The position numbers and the translations under genes were made by a program. A stretch of DNA of 64,000 bases from Sphingomonas sp. Ant H11 (GTDB lineage Bacteria > Pseudomonadota > Alphaproteobacteria > Sphingomonadales > Sphingomonadaceae), in NCBI RefSeq assembly GCF_000797515.1, contig NZ_JSBN01000026.1:1-64000 (forward strand). The letters are read 5' to 3'. Below, piece by piece: positions 9,869 through 19,300 of the stretch. Position 1 is the first letter of the stretch; every line of letters starts with the position of its first letter. A model generated the notes under the pieces. It had not been told where the DNA came from, did not search any database, and saw only the letters and a list, made by a program, of their open reading frames with translations.

Positions 9869-9889
9869 ATGTATATGTTGATGTATATG
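9869..9889 (+). promoter_or_regulatory. Probable vapBC operator/promoter
   Basis: Two direct copies of ATGTATATG (9869-9877 and 9881-9889), 12 bp apart, form a small AT-rich island directly upstream of the AAAGGAGG ribosome site (9891-9898). Their position suits autoregulation by the AbrB-type antitoxin. Inference from position and repeat only. Confidence 0.5.
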
Positions 9890-9903
9890 CAAAGGAGGCC
9901 GTC

Positions 9904-10170
9904 GTGGCAGCTAATCATCCTCAGGCTTCAGTCTCGCGTGAAGTGAAGCTTTTTCGAAACAATAAAAGTCAGGCGGTGCGTATTCCCGCCGACTTCGAGC
10001 TGCCCGGCGACCGAGTGATGATACACCGCGAAGGCGACCGACTGGTGCTCGAGCCGATCAGGCGCAAAGACATCCTCGAAGTGCTCGCAAGCCTTGAGCC
10101 GCTCGGACCCGACGACCAATTTCCTGATATCGACGATACGCTCCTGCCAGCCAGGGCAATCGACCTGTGA
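9904..10170 (+). CDS. vapB: VapB-type antitoxin (AbrB/MazE fold)
   Basis: The start chosen is the GTG at 9904, five bases after AAAGGAGG. The upstream ATG at 9856 has no ribosome site and would place the repeats inside the gene. The 88 residues carry the swapped-hairpin AbrB signature VKLFRNNKSQAVRIPADFEL and VMIHREGDRLVLEPI, then an acidic C-terminal tail that would wrap the toxin. The stop overlaps the toxin GTG. It probably stabilises this replicon and represses its own promoter. Confidence 0.88.
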   Translation: MAANHPQASVSREVKLFRNNKSQAVRIPADFELPGDRVMIHREGDRLVLEPIRRKDILEVLASLEPLGPDDQFPDIDDTLLPARAIDL

Positions 10171-10580
10171 GCAAACTCTACATGCTCGACACCAACATCG
10201 TGTCTGAGCTTGCGCGAAATCCTCACGGTATCGTCGCCTCGCGCATCGCCGAGGTCGGGCCAGACGCGATATGCGTCAGCATCATCACCGCGGCGGAATT
10301 GCGGTATGGCTGCGCGAAGAAGGGATCGCCCAGACTGCTGGCACAGATCGAAGCAATCCTCGGAAGCGTTCAGGTGCTCGCCCTCGATGTACCCGCCGAC
10401 ACCGAATATGGCGGGATCCGTGCCGAGTTGGAGAGCGCGGGGAAACCGATCGGTCCGAACGACCTCTTCATTGCTGCCCATGCCTATGCACTAGATGCGA
10501 CGTTGGTGACGGCCAACGTCGGCGAATTTTCCCGCATCCGCGCGCTCACCGTCGAAAACTGGCTCACCGACCGCCCCTGA
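10167..10580 (+). CDS. vapC: VapC-type PIN-domain toxin
   Basis: 137 residues; the GTG overlaps the antitoxin stop as GTGA. PIN motifs are present: MLDTNIVSELAR (Asp), SIITAAELRYG (Glu), GPNDLFIAAHA (Asp) and TLVTANVGEFSRI. The family cleaves structured RNA, often initiator tRNA or rRNA, using Mg2+ held by these acids. It is full length with all expected acidic residues. Confidence 0.92.
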   Translation: MSKLYMLDTNIVSELARNPHGIVASRIAEVGPDAICVSIITAAELRYGCAKKGSPRLLAQIEAILGSVQVLALDVPADTEYGGIRAELESAGKPIGPNDLFIAAHAYALDATLVTANVGEFSRIRALTVENWLTDRP

Positions 10581-10924
10581 ATCGGCGACTGGCCTGCCAA
10601 ACCTGATGTCGCCTTCCGGCTTCTCCCGGTGAACGAGACTGCGACGCACAGCGGGACGGACTATCGCCGAGACCGTAGTGGACTGATGGTGCAAAGCTAT
10701 CCTCGTCAGGTTCGCCGGCCTTCCTTCGCCTTTGACTGACACCTGCGGCGGACGGTCTCGCATCACAACCCCATCCAGTCGCCCGTGTTGCCGCTTCGCG
10801 GCTGCCCGCGCCAGCTCCCTCCAGGGGTTTCCCTCCGCATAGCGCTCCGGTGCGATGCGATCCCGCACGCCGCTCTTCGGTGTCACCGGCGGGAAGGCCG
10901 TCGGACCCAACAAGGAGCACGTCC
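10581..10924. other. 344-bp stretch without a supported gene
   Basis: Between vapC and ssb. Neither strand gives a convincing protein; the longest minus-strand frame, over 10491-10913, overlaps vapC and has no family features. The end (10914-10919) holds the AAGGAG ribosome site of ssb. It probably contains the ssb promoter, but no clear -35/-10 pair was identified. Confidence 0.5.
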
Positions 10925-11245
10925 ATGAACATCGTCAACATCACCGGCCGCGTCGCCAAGGATCCCGAGACCCGCAGCACCGTCACCACCCTCATCGTCG
11001 CGACCGACCGCGTGAAGCTCAAGGACGGCAAGACCTACGTCGACGAAGCCACCGGCTACACGGCCAAGGAGACCGAATTCCACAAGGTCACCTGCTTCAA
11101 CGGCCTCGGCAAATCCGCCGCAACCCGCGAGAAGGGCAACGTCGTCGCGATCTCCGGCCGGATCCACTATTCGAGCTGGGAAGACCGTGACGGCGTGAGC
11201 CGCTACGGCTGCGAGATCATCGCCAACAGCATCGACTTCTTCTGA
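10925..11245 (+). CDS. ssb: Plasmid-type single-stranded DNA-binding protein
   Basis: 106 residues from an ATG with AAGGAG nearby. The OB-fold signature is clear: MNIVNITGRVAKDPETR, then FHKVTCFNGLGKSAA, EKGNVVAISGRIHY and GVSRYGCEIIANSIDFF. It lacks the long acidic C-terminal tail of chromosomal SSB, as many plasmid or phage versions do. It likely protects single strands during conjugation or repair. Confidence 0.88.
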   Translation: MNIVNITGRVAKDPETRSTVTTLIVATDRVKLKDGKTYVDEATGYTAKETEFHKVTCFNGLGKSAATREKGNVVAISGRIHYSSWEDRDGVSRYGCEIIANSIDFF

Positions 11246-11254
11246 CCAACCCGG

Positions 11255-11276
11255 GGCGGCGCCTTACGGCGCCGCC
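11255..11276 (+). terminator. Hairpin terminator after ssb
   Basis: Perfect 9-bp stem GGCGGCGCC / GGCGCCGCC around TTAC, ten bases after the ssb stop. The following TCTCGTTCGCTTT is only moderately T-rich. It lies between converging genes, so it could serve both. Confidence 0.65.
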
Positions 11277-11287
11277 TCTCGTTCGCT

Positions 11288-11452
11288 TTAAGCCGGCCGC
11301 GCCAGCAGCTCGGCAACGCTTTCGGCGAACCCCTGGGCAAGCAAGGCTTCGTCGCCCGTGAGCCGAATTTCGTCCGCCATGCTTTTGTCGAGGAGCGCCT
11401 TCAGCCTGTCGGCCAATGCCCGCGCCGCGTCCCTGATCATCGCTTCATCCAT
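11288..11452 (-). CDS. Small 54-residue protein of unknown function
   Basis: The ATG at 11452 follows an ACGAGG-type ribosome site at good spacing. The protein is helical and amphipathic (MIRDAARALADRLKALLDKS) and ends LLARPA. No family recognised. It is the last minus-strand gene before ssb and may be transcribed with the HEPN-like gene upstream, though 130 bp separate them. Confidence 0.5.
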   Translation of the reverse strand: MDEAMIRDAARALADRLKALLDKSMADEIRLTGDEALLAQGFAESVAELLARPA

Positions 11453-11585
11453 GCTGAACCTCGTGGGATCGACATCTCGCCACGCGCGATTCCGCGTGAT
11501 CAACTGGGCGGCTGTTCGCCGACTCCGACTATAGCGCAAGTGAAGGCGGCCGACATGCCGGCAACAGCTTCGACAGTCGTAAAGT

Positions 11586-12233
11586 TCAATCGAGCTGTCC
11601 CGGAAAATTCTCGCGGCGTCCGGCCTCCAGATTGCGGACCATATTATCGATCCCAATCTCCAGGAACTCGGCGACGTGAAAGTTTGCCGTCTCCCTGAGC
11701 TTCCATTGATGCTCGGTGACGATCGCGATCACGACGTTGACCAGTTCGATGACGGCCGAATCCTCCAGCGGGAAATCGACGTAAATCCGCTCAGGCTCGC
11801 GAAAATAGCGCTTGTCGAGGTGCGCGAAGAACTTGTCCCGGCGGCCCATGATCGCGGTGATGGTCGCGCGTTGCGCCTCCAACCGCGCGACCTGCTCGTC
11901 GAACGTCTCGGCGGGCGGGGTTCCGGCCTTCCACGTGATGTGCGTACGGTTGGTCACGCAGAATTTGAGGAAAGCGAAGATGCTTCCTTCCGATCGGCCC
12001 GGATCTTCGAGCAGACGCGCCGCTGCTAGATGGAGATCGATCTCGGCCGAGTGCATCAGCGGATAGAGCATCGGCTCGATCTTCCAGAGCTTCTCGCCAT
12101 GGATCTCGCGCTGGCGAAGGAGCTGGCGGTATATGGCGAGCTTTGCGACGAGCCCCGGCGGCTCGTTCGCATGGAGCAGTGTCGCATAGCGCGACAGTCG
12201 CGCCTCGTAATTTGTCTGGAGCTCGGCCTTCAT
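11586..12233 (-). CDS. HEPN/AbiU2-like protein
   Basis: 215 residues from an ATG preceded by GGAGGAAGG. All-helical, with an HEPN-like Rx(4-6)H element in GRRDKFFAHLDKRYF near residue 135 and a C-terminal helix bundle, similar to the AbiU2 group of abortive-infection HEPN proteins. HEPN domains often act as RNases. The group II intron ends about 110 bp upstream of the start, in the leader. The family call is moderately sure; the activity is inferred. Confidence 0.6.
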   Translation of the reverse strand: MKAELQTNYEARLSRYATLLHANEPPGLVAKLAIYRQLLRQREIHGEKLWKIEPMLYPLMHSAEIDLHLAAARLLEDPGRSEGSIFAFLKFCVTNRTHITWKAGTPPAETFDEQVARLEAQRATITAIMGRRDKFFAHLDKRYFREPERIYVDFPLEDSAVIELVNVVIAIVTEHQWKLRETANFHVAEFLEIGIDNMVRNLEAGRRENFPGQLD

Positions 12234-12394
12234 ATTTCGTCCTTCCTCCGCCGGGGCGGCATATGTCGGCGCATCCCGGCCGCGGCCGGGACCGGCGCTC
12301 TACTCGGCTAACGCCTCCCGAAGCCCCGGTGCCCGGGTCTTCGTAGGGTCGACGCGGAACGCCTCTTTCGAGGATGTTCCAGCGCCTCCCCCCG

Positions 12395-12428
12395 AACCGT
12401 GCTTGCACCTTTCAATGCACACGGCTCT
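12395..12428 (-). ncRNA. Group II intron domain V
   Basis: A 34-nt hairpin on the minus strand opens GAGCCGTGTGC, has the ATTGAAAGG internal part, and closes GCAAGCACGGTTC, the conserved catalytic domain V pattern. The TGA stop of the intron protein lies inside it, which is usual when the ORF ends ESR-V/M-H. Confidence 0.92.
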
Positions 12429-14278
12429 CCATTCCGCTGGTCAACCGACCGCCGTGGAGATGGACGTGGCATGAGCGACACAGAACGACAGTTCCGCGCC
12501 GCCGAGCCGATTGTTTCCACGCCGTCATCGGGCTGCGCCGCTTGTCCTTCAGTCTGTTGGGATGATGCGCTTCGAACGGACCATCGACGTCGCCACAGCT
12601 CTCGCATTCGCGGGCGCTGAGGCGCGTGATGATATCGTTCGTGCTCAACGCGAGGCGTGACCCGACCGTGGTGTTGTCCACGACCGCCTGTTGCCAAGGC
12701 CGAACATTCAGGTGCTTCAACCGCCAGAGCATCTGGACCCGCAGTTCACCCCGAACCATGGTTTTCACGCCATAGTCCGTCCCCAGTTTCAGATTTGCCA
12801 TGGCCCGCGCCGCGTTATGCGCTGCCGTGCCGCGATGGTCGCCAGCAGGCTCCTGAACATGACGAGTTCAAGGCCATCGAGCGAGCTTTTCACGCCGTCT
12901 GCAATCGCATAATAATTGGCGAGGCCACGTAGCTCCGAGTTGTAGGCAATGACCATTTCCGCAACACTGGAGTCGAGGAACTGTGGACGCACCCGGCCAT
13001 TCCTCAGATCGAGGTTGCCGAGTTTCTTGCGCCTGCAAAACCCATAGACCCGCGACCTTGGCACCCACAGCTTGATATTGCCCCGCGTTGGTCGGCGACG
13101 GACACGACGTGATCCGCCACCGACCTTCGACCGGTCTGCCATTGACCCGGCAGATCGCAACGTGAAGGCGCAAACATGGAAGCCAAGGAACGGCGATCCC
13201 TTCGATGCATCACTGACCCGCGTCTTTTCGGGTGACACCTCAAGGTTGAGCCGATCACGAAGGAACGCTTCGATTTCAGCCCTGATCCTTTTTGCATCAG
13301 CCTTGCTGCCGATTACACCGACGAGGAAGTCGTCGGCGTAGCGACAATAGCGAAGGCGCCGGAAGTCCGGGTCCATCGGATCGACAGACGAACATGCCTG
13401 CCTTTCCTTCGTGACTGCCTTGATCCGCTTCAACAGGTTACGGACCTCGGCATCGTCCGCGCCACCGGCGCGGAGCGCATCGATCTCGGCACGATAATCG
13501 GCGATCTGGCGAGATAGACGCGTATAGGCGGGATTTGCCCTGCGCGTTTTTTTCCCTGATCGAAGCCGACCCGCATTTCCTCCATGAACTCATCAAGCTC
13601 ATGGAGATATATGTTGGCCAGCAAGGGCGAGATTACGCCGCCCTGCGGAGTGCCGCTATAGGTCCGCTCGAACGTCCAGTCGTCCATGACGCCCGCCTTC
13701 AGCATCTTTTCGATCAGACCGATGAACCGTGGATCATCGATGCGTTTCGAGAGAAGCCTGAGCAGGATGTCATGGTCGATGTTGTCGAAGAACCCGCGAA
13801 CATCCACCTCGATCAGCCATTTCATGCCTGTCCAGGTATTACGGATCTCTTCGAGCGCCGTATGGCACGAGCGCCCCGTGCGGAACCCATGGCTATGTCT
13901 TGAGAACACAGGATCATAGATTTGCGCGAGGACGATTCGAGCCGCTTCCTGAACAATGCGATCATCGACCGTAGGGATGCCCAATGGGCGCATTTTGCCA
14001 TTGCCCTTGGGGATATAGACCCGTCTGACCGGTCGGGGGCGGTAAGTGCCATCGGCCACCTGCCGGGCGAGATTGGCTAACCTCTCAAGCGTCATGCCGT
14101 CGAAGCTTTGCCCGTCAACGCCCGGTGTCGCCGCACCCCGGTTCCGGGACACTTTGACATAGGCCCGTTCATAGAGATGCGATGATCTCAAGAGACGGTG
14201 AAGACCATTGACCCGCTTTCCCGCCCGCGACAGGGCCGGAAGAGTCTCGAGCCTTCTCAGGATCATAGCGGTCTGCAT
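12412..14278 (-). CDS. ltrA: Group II intron reverse transcriptase/maturase with HNH domain (two frameshifts)
   Basis: From the ATG at 14278: RT finger and palm motifs ([57 protein letters not shown]), then the [11 protein letters not shown] catalytic motif, a maturase X domain, and a C-terminal HNH nuclease ([29 protein letters not shown]). The frame breaks near 13525 and near 12800 (a missing G close to GGCGCGGGCC); the three parts together give about 620 residues, the family's normal size. The protein aids splicing and copies the intron RNA into DNA. Confidence 0.9.
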
Positions 14279-14887
14279 CAGCAGTTCCTTTCCATCGATT
14301 GGTCGAGTTACGCAGAACTGCCGTCCTTCCCCCGCACCGGGCGGATTTCACGGGCGATCACTCGCCGCTTGTACCGCCGGTCCGTCCACCTCGCGGTGGC
14401 TGTCCCGGCCATTGCACCGGGCATTTGAGTACTATGACGGCTCCGTCGCCATGCAGGTCCGTTACGCTGGCCTGTTTAGGCGATCCCGTAGTTGCACGAG
14501 GAGGAGTCGCGATGCGTTTAGGTGCCCCGTTCGTTTCCTTGATCCCCTGACCGGGGCCGCGCCGTGCAGACTGGCGGCGATTCGCTAGGCCGCGCTCCTC
14601 GCCCTGCACGAAATGGCGTGTCATCCGCGTTCGCCATCGCTCACCTATTAACCGCTGGAAACTGGGATTCAGACAATCCAGTCTTCACCATGCGCACCTT
14701 GCCCGGAGGTCAGCCGCCCGACTGCGGAGTCAGGCTTCGATCCCTTCACCGACATGCTATGGTCCCGTTTCCCTTTCGGAATCTCAGCCGGCTCATCACC
14801 GACACCGGTAAGTCGGTCAGGCAGAAACTGTGCCAGTAAGTTTCGTTCGGTAGAACACTCCTTTCTTCTCGCGCCACAACGGCGCAC

Positions 14888-15208
14888 GCCCTGCGGGTAA
14901 CGATCACCTTGCGGTGGCCCTTGGGGCGAGGGGGTACCTTAAAAAATCTCTCTCTCTGAATGCCTAGATATGACGTGCGGGGATCCGAGCCCGTCAAGGA
15001 TGAGCGGTTCCCCCAATTTTCGCGCGGCCCGCCACTCTCGCTTCGCTTCGTTCTGGGCCCCGATAAAATCGGCTCCCCCACTCCCCGCTGGCGCGGCGTT
15101 AACCGGGGTCCGGCTGCGCCGGCTTCCCGGTTAACGTCCCTGACTGCCACGACCGCCGCACGTCGAATGAGAAGCCTCATCGAATGGATGAGATTCATGG
15201 AGGCTATC
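14888..15208. other. Intergenic stretch upstream of the intron and the DUF2493 gene
   Basis: No protein gene supported. It contains a CT-dinucleotide run after AAAAAA (14941-14957) and the 11-bp palindrome at 15097-15136, and ends with the GGAGG ribosome site of the following gene. In-frame codons exist upstream of 15209 as far as 14960, but their composition does not look coding. Confidence 0.5.
15097..15136. repeat. Nested inverted repeat
   Basis: Arms CGTTAACCGGG (15097-15107) and CCCGGTTAACG (15126-15136) are perfect complements. Between them a second dyad, CCGGC-TGC-GCCGG, can stack. No T-run follows, so it is not an obvious terminator; it could be a protein-binding or structural site. 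Confidence 0.6.
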
Positions 15209-16184
15209 ATGACCAACTTCACCAACTTTGCCGACCTCGCCAGCCACATTGCGGCCGCGCGCGAAAATGAAGACCTGACCCAGACCTATGAGGGAGCGTT
15301 CATCGAGCATAGCGAGATGGCGAAACTGAGCATTGTCGAAGCGCCCGAGGCGCTGGACATGCCCGATCCGGAGCAGGTGCGAGCGGCTGTCGAAATGATG
15401 ATGCAGACGATGTTCGATGTGCTGCGCGACACGCGCATGGAGCCGTTTGCCACCGATCTGGTCTGGGGGTTCGCCAACAGCTTCCATGTCGTCGCCAAGC
15501 GGATCGAAGGGCGGGAGGACGACGCTGCGAAGAAGCTGGGAGAACTCGCCCGTGCTTACGATCCGTCAGAAATCTACGCGACCGAATTGGAGGACACGCA
15601 GCTGCTCTGCCAGACGCTGCAGGGGTGCCGCGAGGCCATGGAGTGCATGCGCGACCACGCCGCCGAAATGTACCGCGTCGAGACCGGCAAACCATTCTCC
15701 CCGGTCCGGGGAAGCCGGGGTGTCGAGCGCGCTCAACGCCTCGATGATCGATGCCCGCGACTATCTGGCCTCGCGTGCCCGGGAGCGGCGCGAGCAGTTC
15801 GCCCCCGAGGGACCGGTGGTGGCATTCTCCGGAGGACAGGCATGGGAAGATGCCGATCTGCTCTGGAACGGACTCGATGGCATCAAGGCGCGCATCCCGG
15901 AAATGATCCTTGCGACCACGGCTCAGGCCAAGGGCTGCGATGCCGTGGCGCACGCTTGGGCGGCCTCGCGCGGCGTGAAGGTCATACAGTTCCGGCTTGA
16001 CCGGAGCCAGGGCAACCGCGCCGCCTTTGTCCGCAACGACCGCATCCTCAACCTCAAGCCGGTTGAAGCCGTCATCTGCGAAGGGTCAGGCATCCAGCAG
16101 AACCTCGCACAGAAGCTGCGGCAGGCCGGCGTCCCGCTGCACATCGTCCGCCTCGCGCATCAGCGCACCGCACAGCGGGCGTGA
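15209..16184 (+). CDS. DUF2493 (SLOG-like) protein (one frameshift)
   Basis: The start is the ATG at 15209 (MTNFTNFADLASHI) after GGAGG. A helical N-terminal region of about 165 residues leads into the DUF2493 Rossmann-like domain: VVAFSGGQAWEDADLLWNGL, ILATTAQAKGCDAVAHAW, FVRNDRILNLKPVEAVI, CEGSGIQQNLAQKLRQ. The frame breaks in the C/G-rich stretch near 15700; a one-base change joins the halves. SLOG-type folds bind nucleotides or their derivatives. The gene is common on alphaproteobacterial plasmids; its role is unknown. Confidence 0.75.
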
Positions 16185-16352
16185 GCCCCTTGTGGAGAGG
16201 TCCTGGCTGCGGCCGGGGGCCTCTCCTCTTTTTCTTTGCGTCGGCATGCGGCGCTCAGGGGCATCGAGCCCCTTCGCGCCGCCCGGGACTGACCTTCGGT
16301 CGTGGAACAACCTTTCGTTTCGCCGGCGCAGCAGTCACGATAGGAGGGAGGG

Positions 16353-19300
16353 ATGTTCACGATCCATCCCGACGAAATCAAAGACTTTACGGGCGACCAG
16401 CTCGTCGGGCTGCTGCGCCGCCTGCTCTATGCGGAAGCCCGCAAGGCTGGCGTTCCGCTGCGGGGCGTCGAGGTTCCTCTCCAGATCACGGTGGCCGATG
16501 GCGGCCAGGACGGAAGCATCTTTTGGGAGGGCGGCAAGGATTCGACCGACTATTTCCCGGGCCGCGACATCGTCTTCCAGTGCAAAGCCAAGGACAGCGG
16601 CGACGCACAATGGAAGCGCGAGGTCTGGACGAAGCCGACCCAACCGCCGCGCATCGAGAAAAAGGCGCTGAGCGACGCCGTCCAGGGCGCGCTCGACCGC
16701 GGCGGCAGCTATATCGGGATAACCGCCAAGCCGCTTGTGAACCCCAAGCCCGATGACCGCGTCGAGGCGATCCGGCAGGGTATCATCTTGGCCGGTGGCA
16801 ATCCCGACAAGCTCGCGGCGATCAAGGTCTATGAGGGCAACGCGCTTGCCGCCTGGGCCAGTACACACCCCGCCGTCGCGGTCTGGATCAAGCAGATCAA
16901 CGCCAGGATCGACCTCGCCGGTTTCTCCACGCTCGATCATTGGGGGACGCGCGCCGACATAACGACGCCGCCCTTCGTCGACAGCCCCGACCGCCGGTTC
17001 TCGCTGGGGCCTCAAACCGCCGATGCGATCGACTTCTCGCAGCTCGCCGAGCGCCTGGCGGACGAACTGGACCAGCCTCGGACATCGGCTCGCATCTGGG
17101 GCGCCTCGGGTATCGGCAAGACGCGGTCGCTCTATCACGCCCTCAGCACCAGCACCGGCCTGCGCGGGGGCTCGACCGCCGCCAATTTTATCTTCTGCGA
17201 CTATCGTGAGGTGCGCGACGACCTGTGGAAGGTCGCCAACCAGATCGTCAAGGAGCGCTCCGTCGCAGTCCTCGTCGTCGATGGCTGCCCGCTCGAAGAG
17301 GCGCGCCGCCTCAACGAGATCGCGCGCGCGGCCGACAGCGAGCTTCGCATCATCACCCTCGGCGCCGATGGCATCGACCATGACGATCAGTGCGTGATGA
17401 TCCGGCCCAACCAGGCCGATCGTTCCACCATTCGCGCCATCCTGAAGGCCGGCCTTCCCAAAGCAAAAGGCGACGAACTCGATTATCTTACAGACTTCTG
17501 CGACGGCTTCCCCAGGATCGCCGTGCTGGCGATCGAAACCTATGGGAAGAGGAGCATCCTCAAGTCGGCCGACGATGTCGCCCAGCAGATGCTTCACGCC
17601 GCCGGTGCCCACCGCGAGACCATCCGCGCTCTGGAATGCCTCTCGCTCTTCGAAAAGCTCTCGCCCGACGACAATCCGGCAGATTTCGACGACATCGCCG
17701 AGACGCTCGTCCACATGAAGGGCGAGCTGATGTACGAGAATCTCGTCATCGCCGCAGGGCAGCATCTGGTCGGTCGCAACTATGGCGCGATGAACGCTCA
17801 GCCCCGGCCGATCGCCGATTTCCTCGGTCGAAGGCGGCTTGAGTATCTGCGATCTTCGACTCTAGTCGACTTTCTCGATCGGGCGATGCCGCACCACCGC
17901 GATGCGACGCTCGCAAGGTGGCGCTATCTCAGGCCGTCGCCGACGTTGAGCGCGGTCATCAACATTCTCCTGCGCGGCATCCTCGCCGACGACAAGATCG
18001 TGCATCCCGACGCGGCGGCCTATCTTTCGGCCGTCGTCCGCGTCGAGCCCGATCGCATCGCCAGAGCACTTTTCGACGCCATTGGCCGACCGCCGCTCGA
18101 CGATCTTGCCGCGATCCCCGTCACCGACGCGCTGATCGACGCCCTGCGGTTTCTCGCGGGCCGAGAGGACAGCTTCTGGGCTGCCGCTCGAATGATCTTG
18201 CGCCTCGCTGCCGTCGCCGAGACCGAAGGTTCGCCGCCGATCGTCAGTCTTTTACGCCAGATCTTCCAGGTCGCGGCGGCCGGAACACAGGCTGACGATC
18301 GTCATCGCCGTGAGGCGCTGGAGGAGGCGCTGGAAGAAGACGACCCACGCATTCGGCGCGCCGGCGTCGAGGCGCTCGGCGGCATGATCCAGACCTATCT
18401 CACCCGCTCTGCGGAGTTCGAGCAGACCGGCGCCGAGCCCTTTCGTCCCGAATGGAGGCCGCCCGACCAGAGCACGATGTACGCCTATTTCAACTGGGCG
18501 CTGGAGCGTCTGCGCGAAATCTGGGGCAAAGCCCCGGAACTGCGCGCGGCGATCGAGGAGCATGTCGCGGGCGACTTGCGCAACCTGCTCGCGCCTGAGC
18601 TTCTCCCGGCGATCGACGCTTTCGTGCGCGAGGTCGTCGCGGGCGCCGGCCATTATTTCCGCGCCACGAAGAGCATCGGCGACTGGCTCTATTTCGACAG
18701 CACGGAAAAGCCGACCAAGTTCTCGCGCGCGGTGCGCGCCCTTTACGACGCGACGCTCCCCAGAGATCCCGTCGACCAGGCCCTGCTCCATAGCCGTTTC
18801 TGGATGTCCGACCTCCACGATCCCGACAAGCGCTACGCACAGGACCAGGAGAGACCCGATTATGATCGGTCCGCCAGAATTGTGGCCACGCTCGCGCCCG
18901 GCATTGCCGGAGATGATGACCAACGCTTCCGCGCGATCGAGGCGTTCGCCACTCAAAAGCTGAACACGCCTGGCCCCTTTGCTGTCGCCCTTGCCGACCA
19001 TCTGCCCGATCCGGTGTCTGCGTTCGAGCACGCGGTCCGCGCGCTCGATGCCAGCGGCAACCATGAAGGCGTGAACTTCGTCGGGACGCTCCTCTCAGCG
19101 CTCGACAAGCGGCTCACCGAACGGCCTGACGATGTCAAAAAGCTCGTCGGCATGGCGCGAGCATCCGAGATCTTCGCGGCGAACCCGATCTATATACCAA
19201 CGTCGCTGCGGGTCACCGACGACCGGCTGGACGAGTTCGCCACGGATGTCCGCGAGGGCAAGGTCTCGCCCCGCCAAAGCACGGTGATTTCCCATGGCAG

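Larger units (their letters stand above)
12343..14887 (-). mobile_element. Group II intron, apparently complete
   Basis: On the minus strand the element begins GTGCGCC at 14887, a classic group II 5' end. It has about 600 nt of leader for domains I-III, an RT/maturase gene in domain IV, domain V at 12428-12395 and a domain VI-like stem, and ends near CCCTAC at 12343. Length is about 2.5 kb. It sits between a DUF2493 gene and an AbiU2-like gene and does not clearly interrupt a protein gene. The exact 3' boundary is inferred. Confidence 0.82.

Noticed and set aside
10491..10913. 140-codon minus-strand frame between ssb and vapC
   Set aside because: It overlaps vapC, has no ribosome site or family pattern, and looks like G+C-driven open reading.
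16335..17765. 476-codon minus-strand frame opposite the STAND-nuclease gene
   Set aside because: Antisense to P-loop coding sequence, with typical shadow composition.
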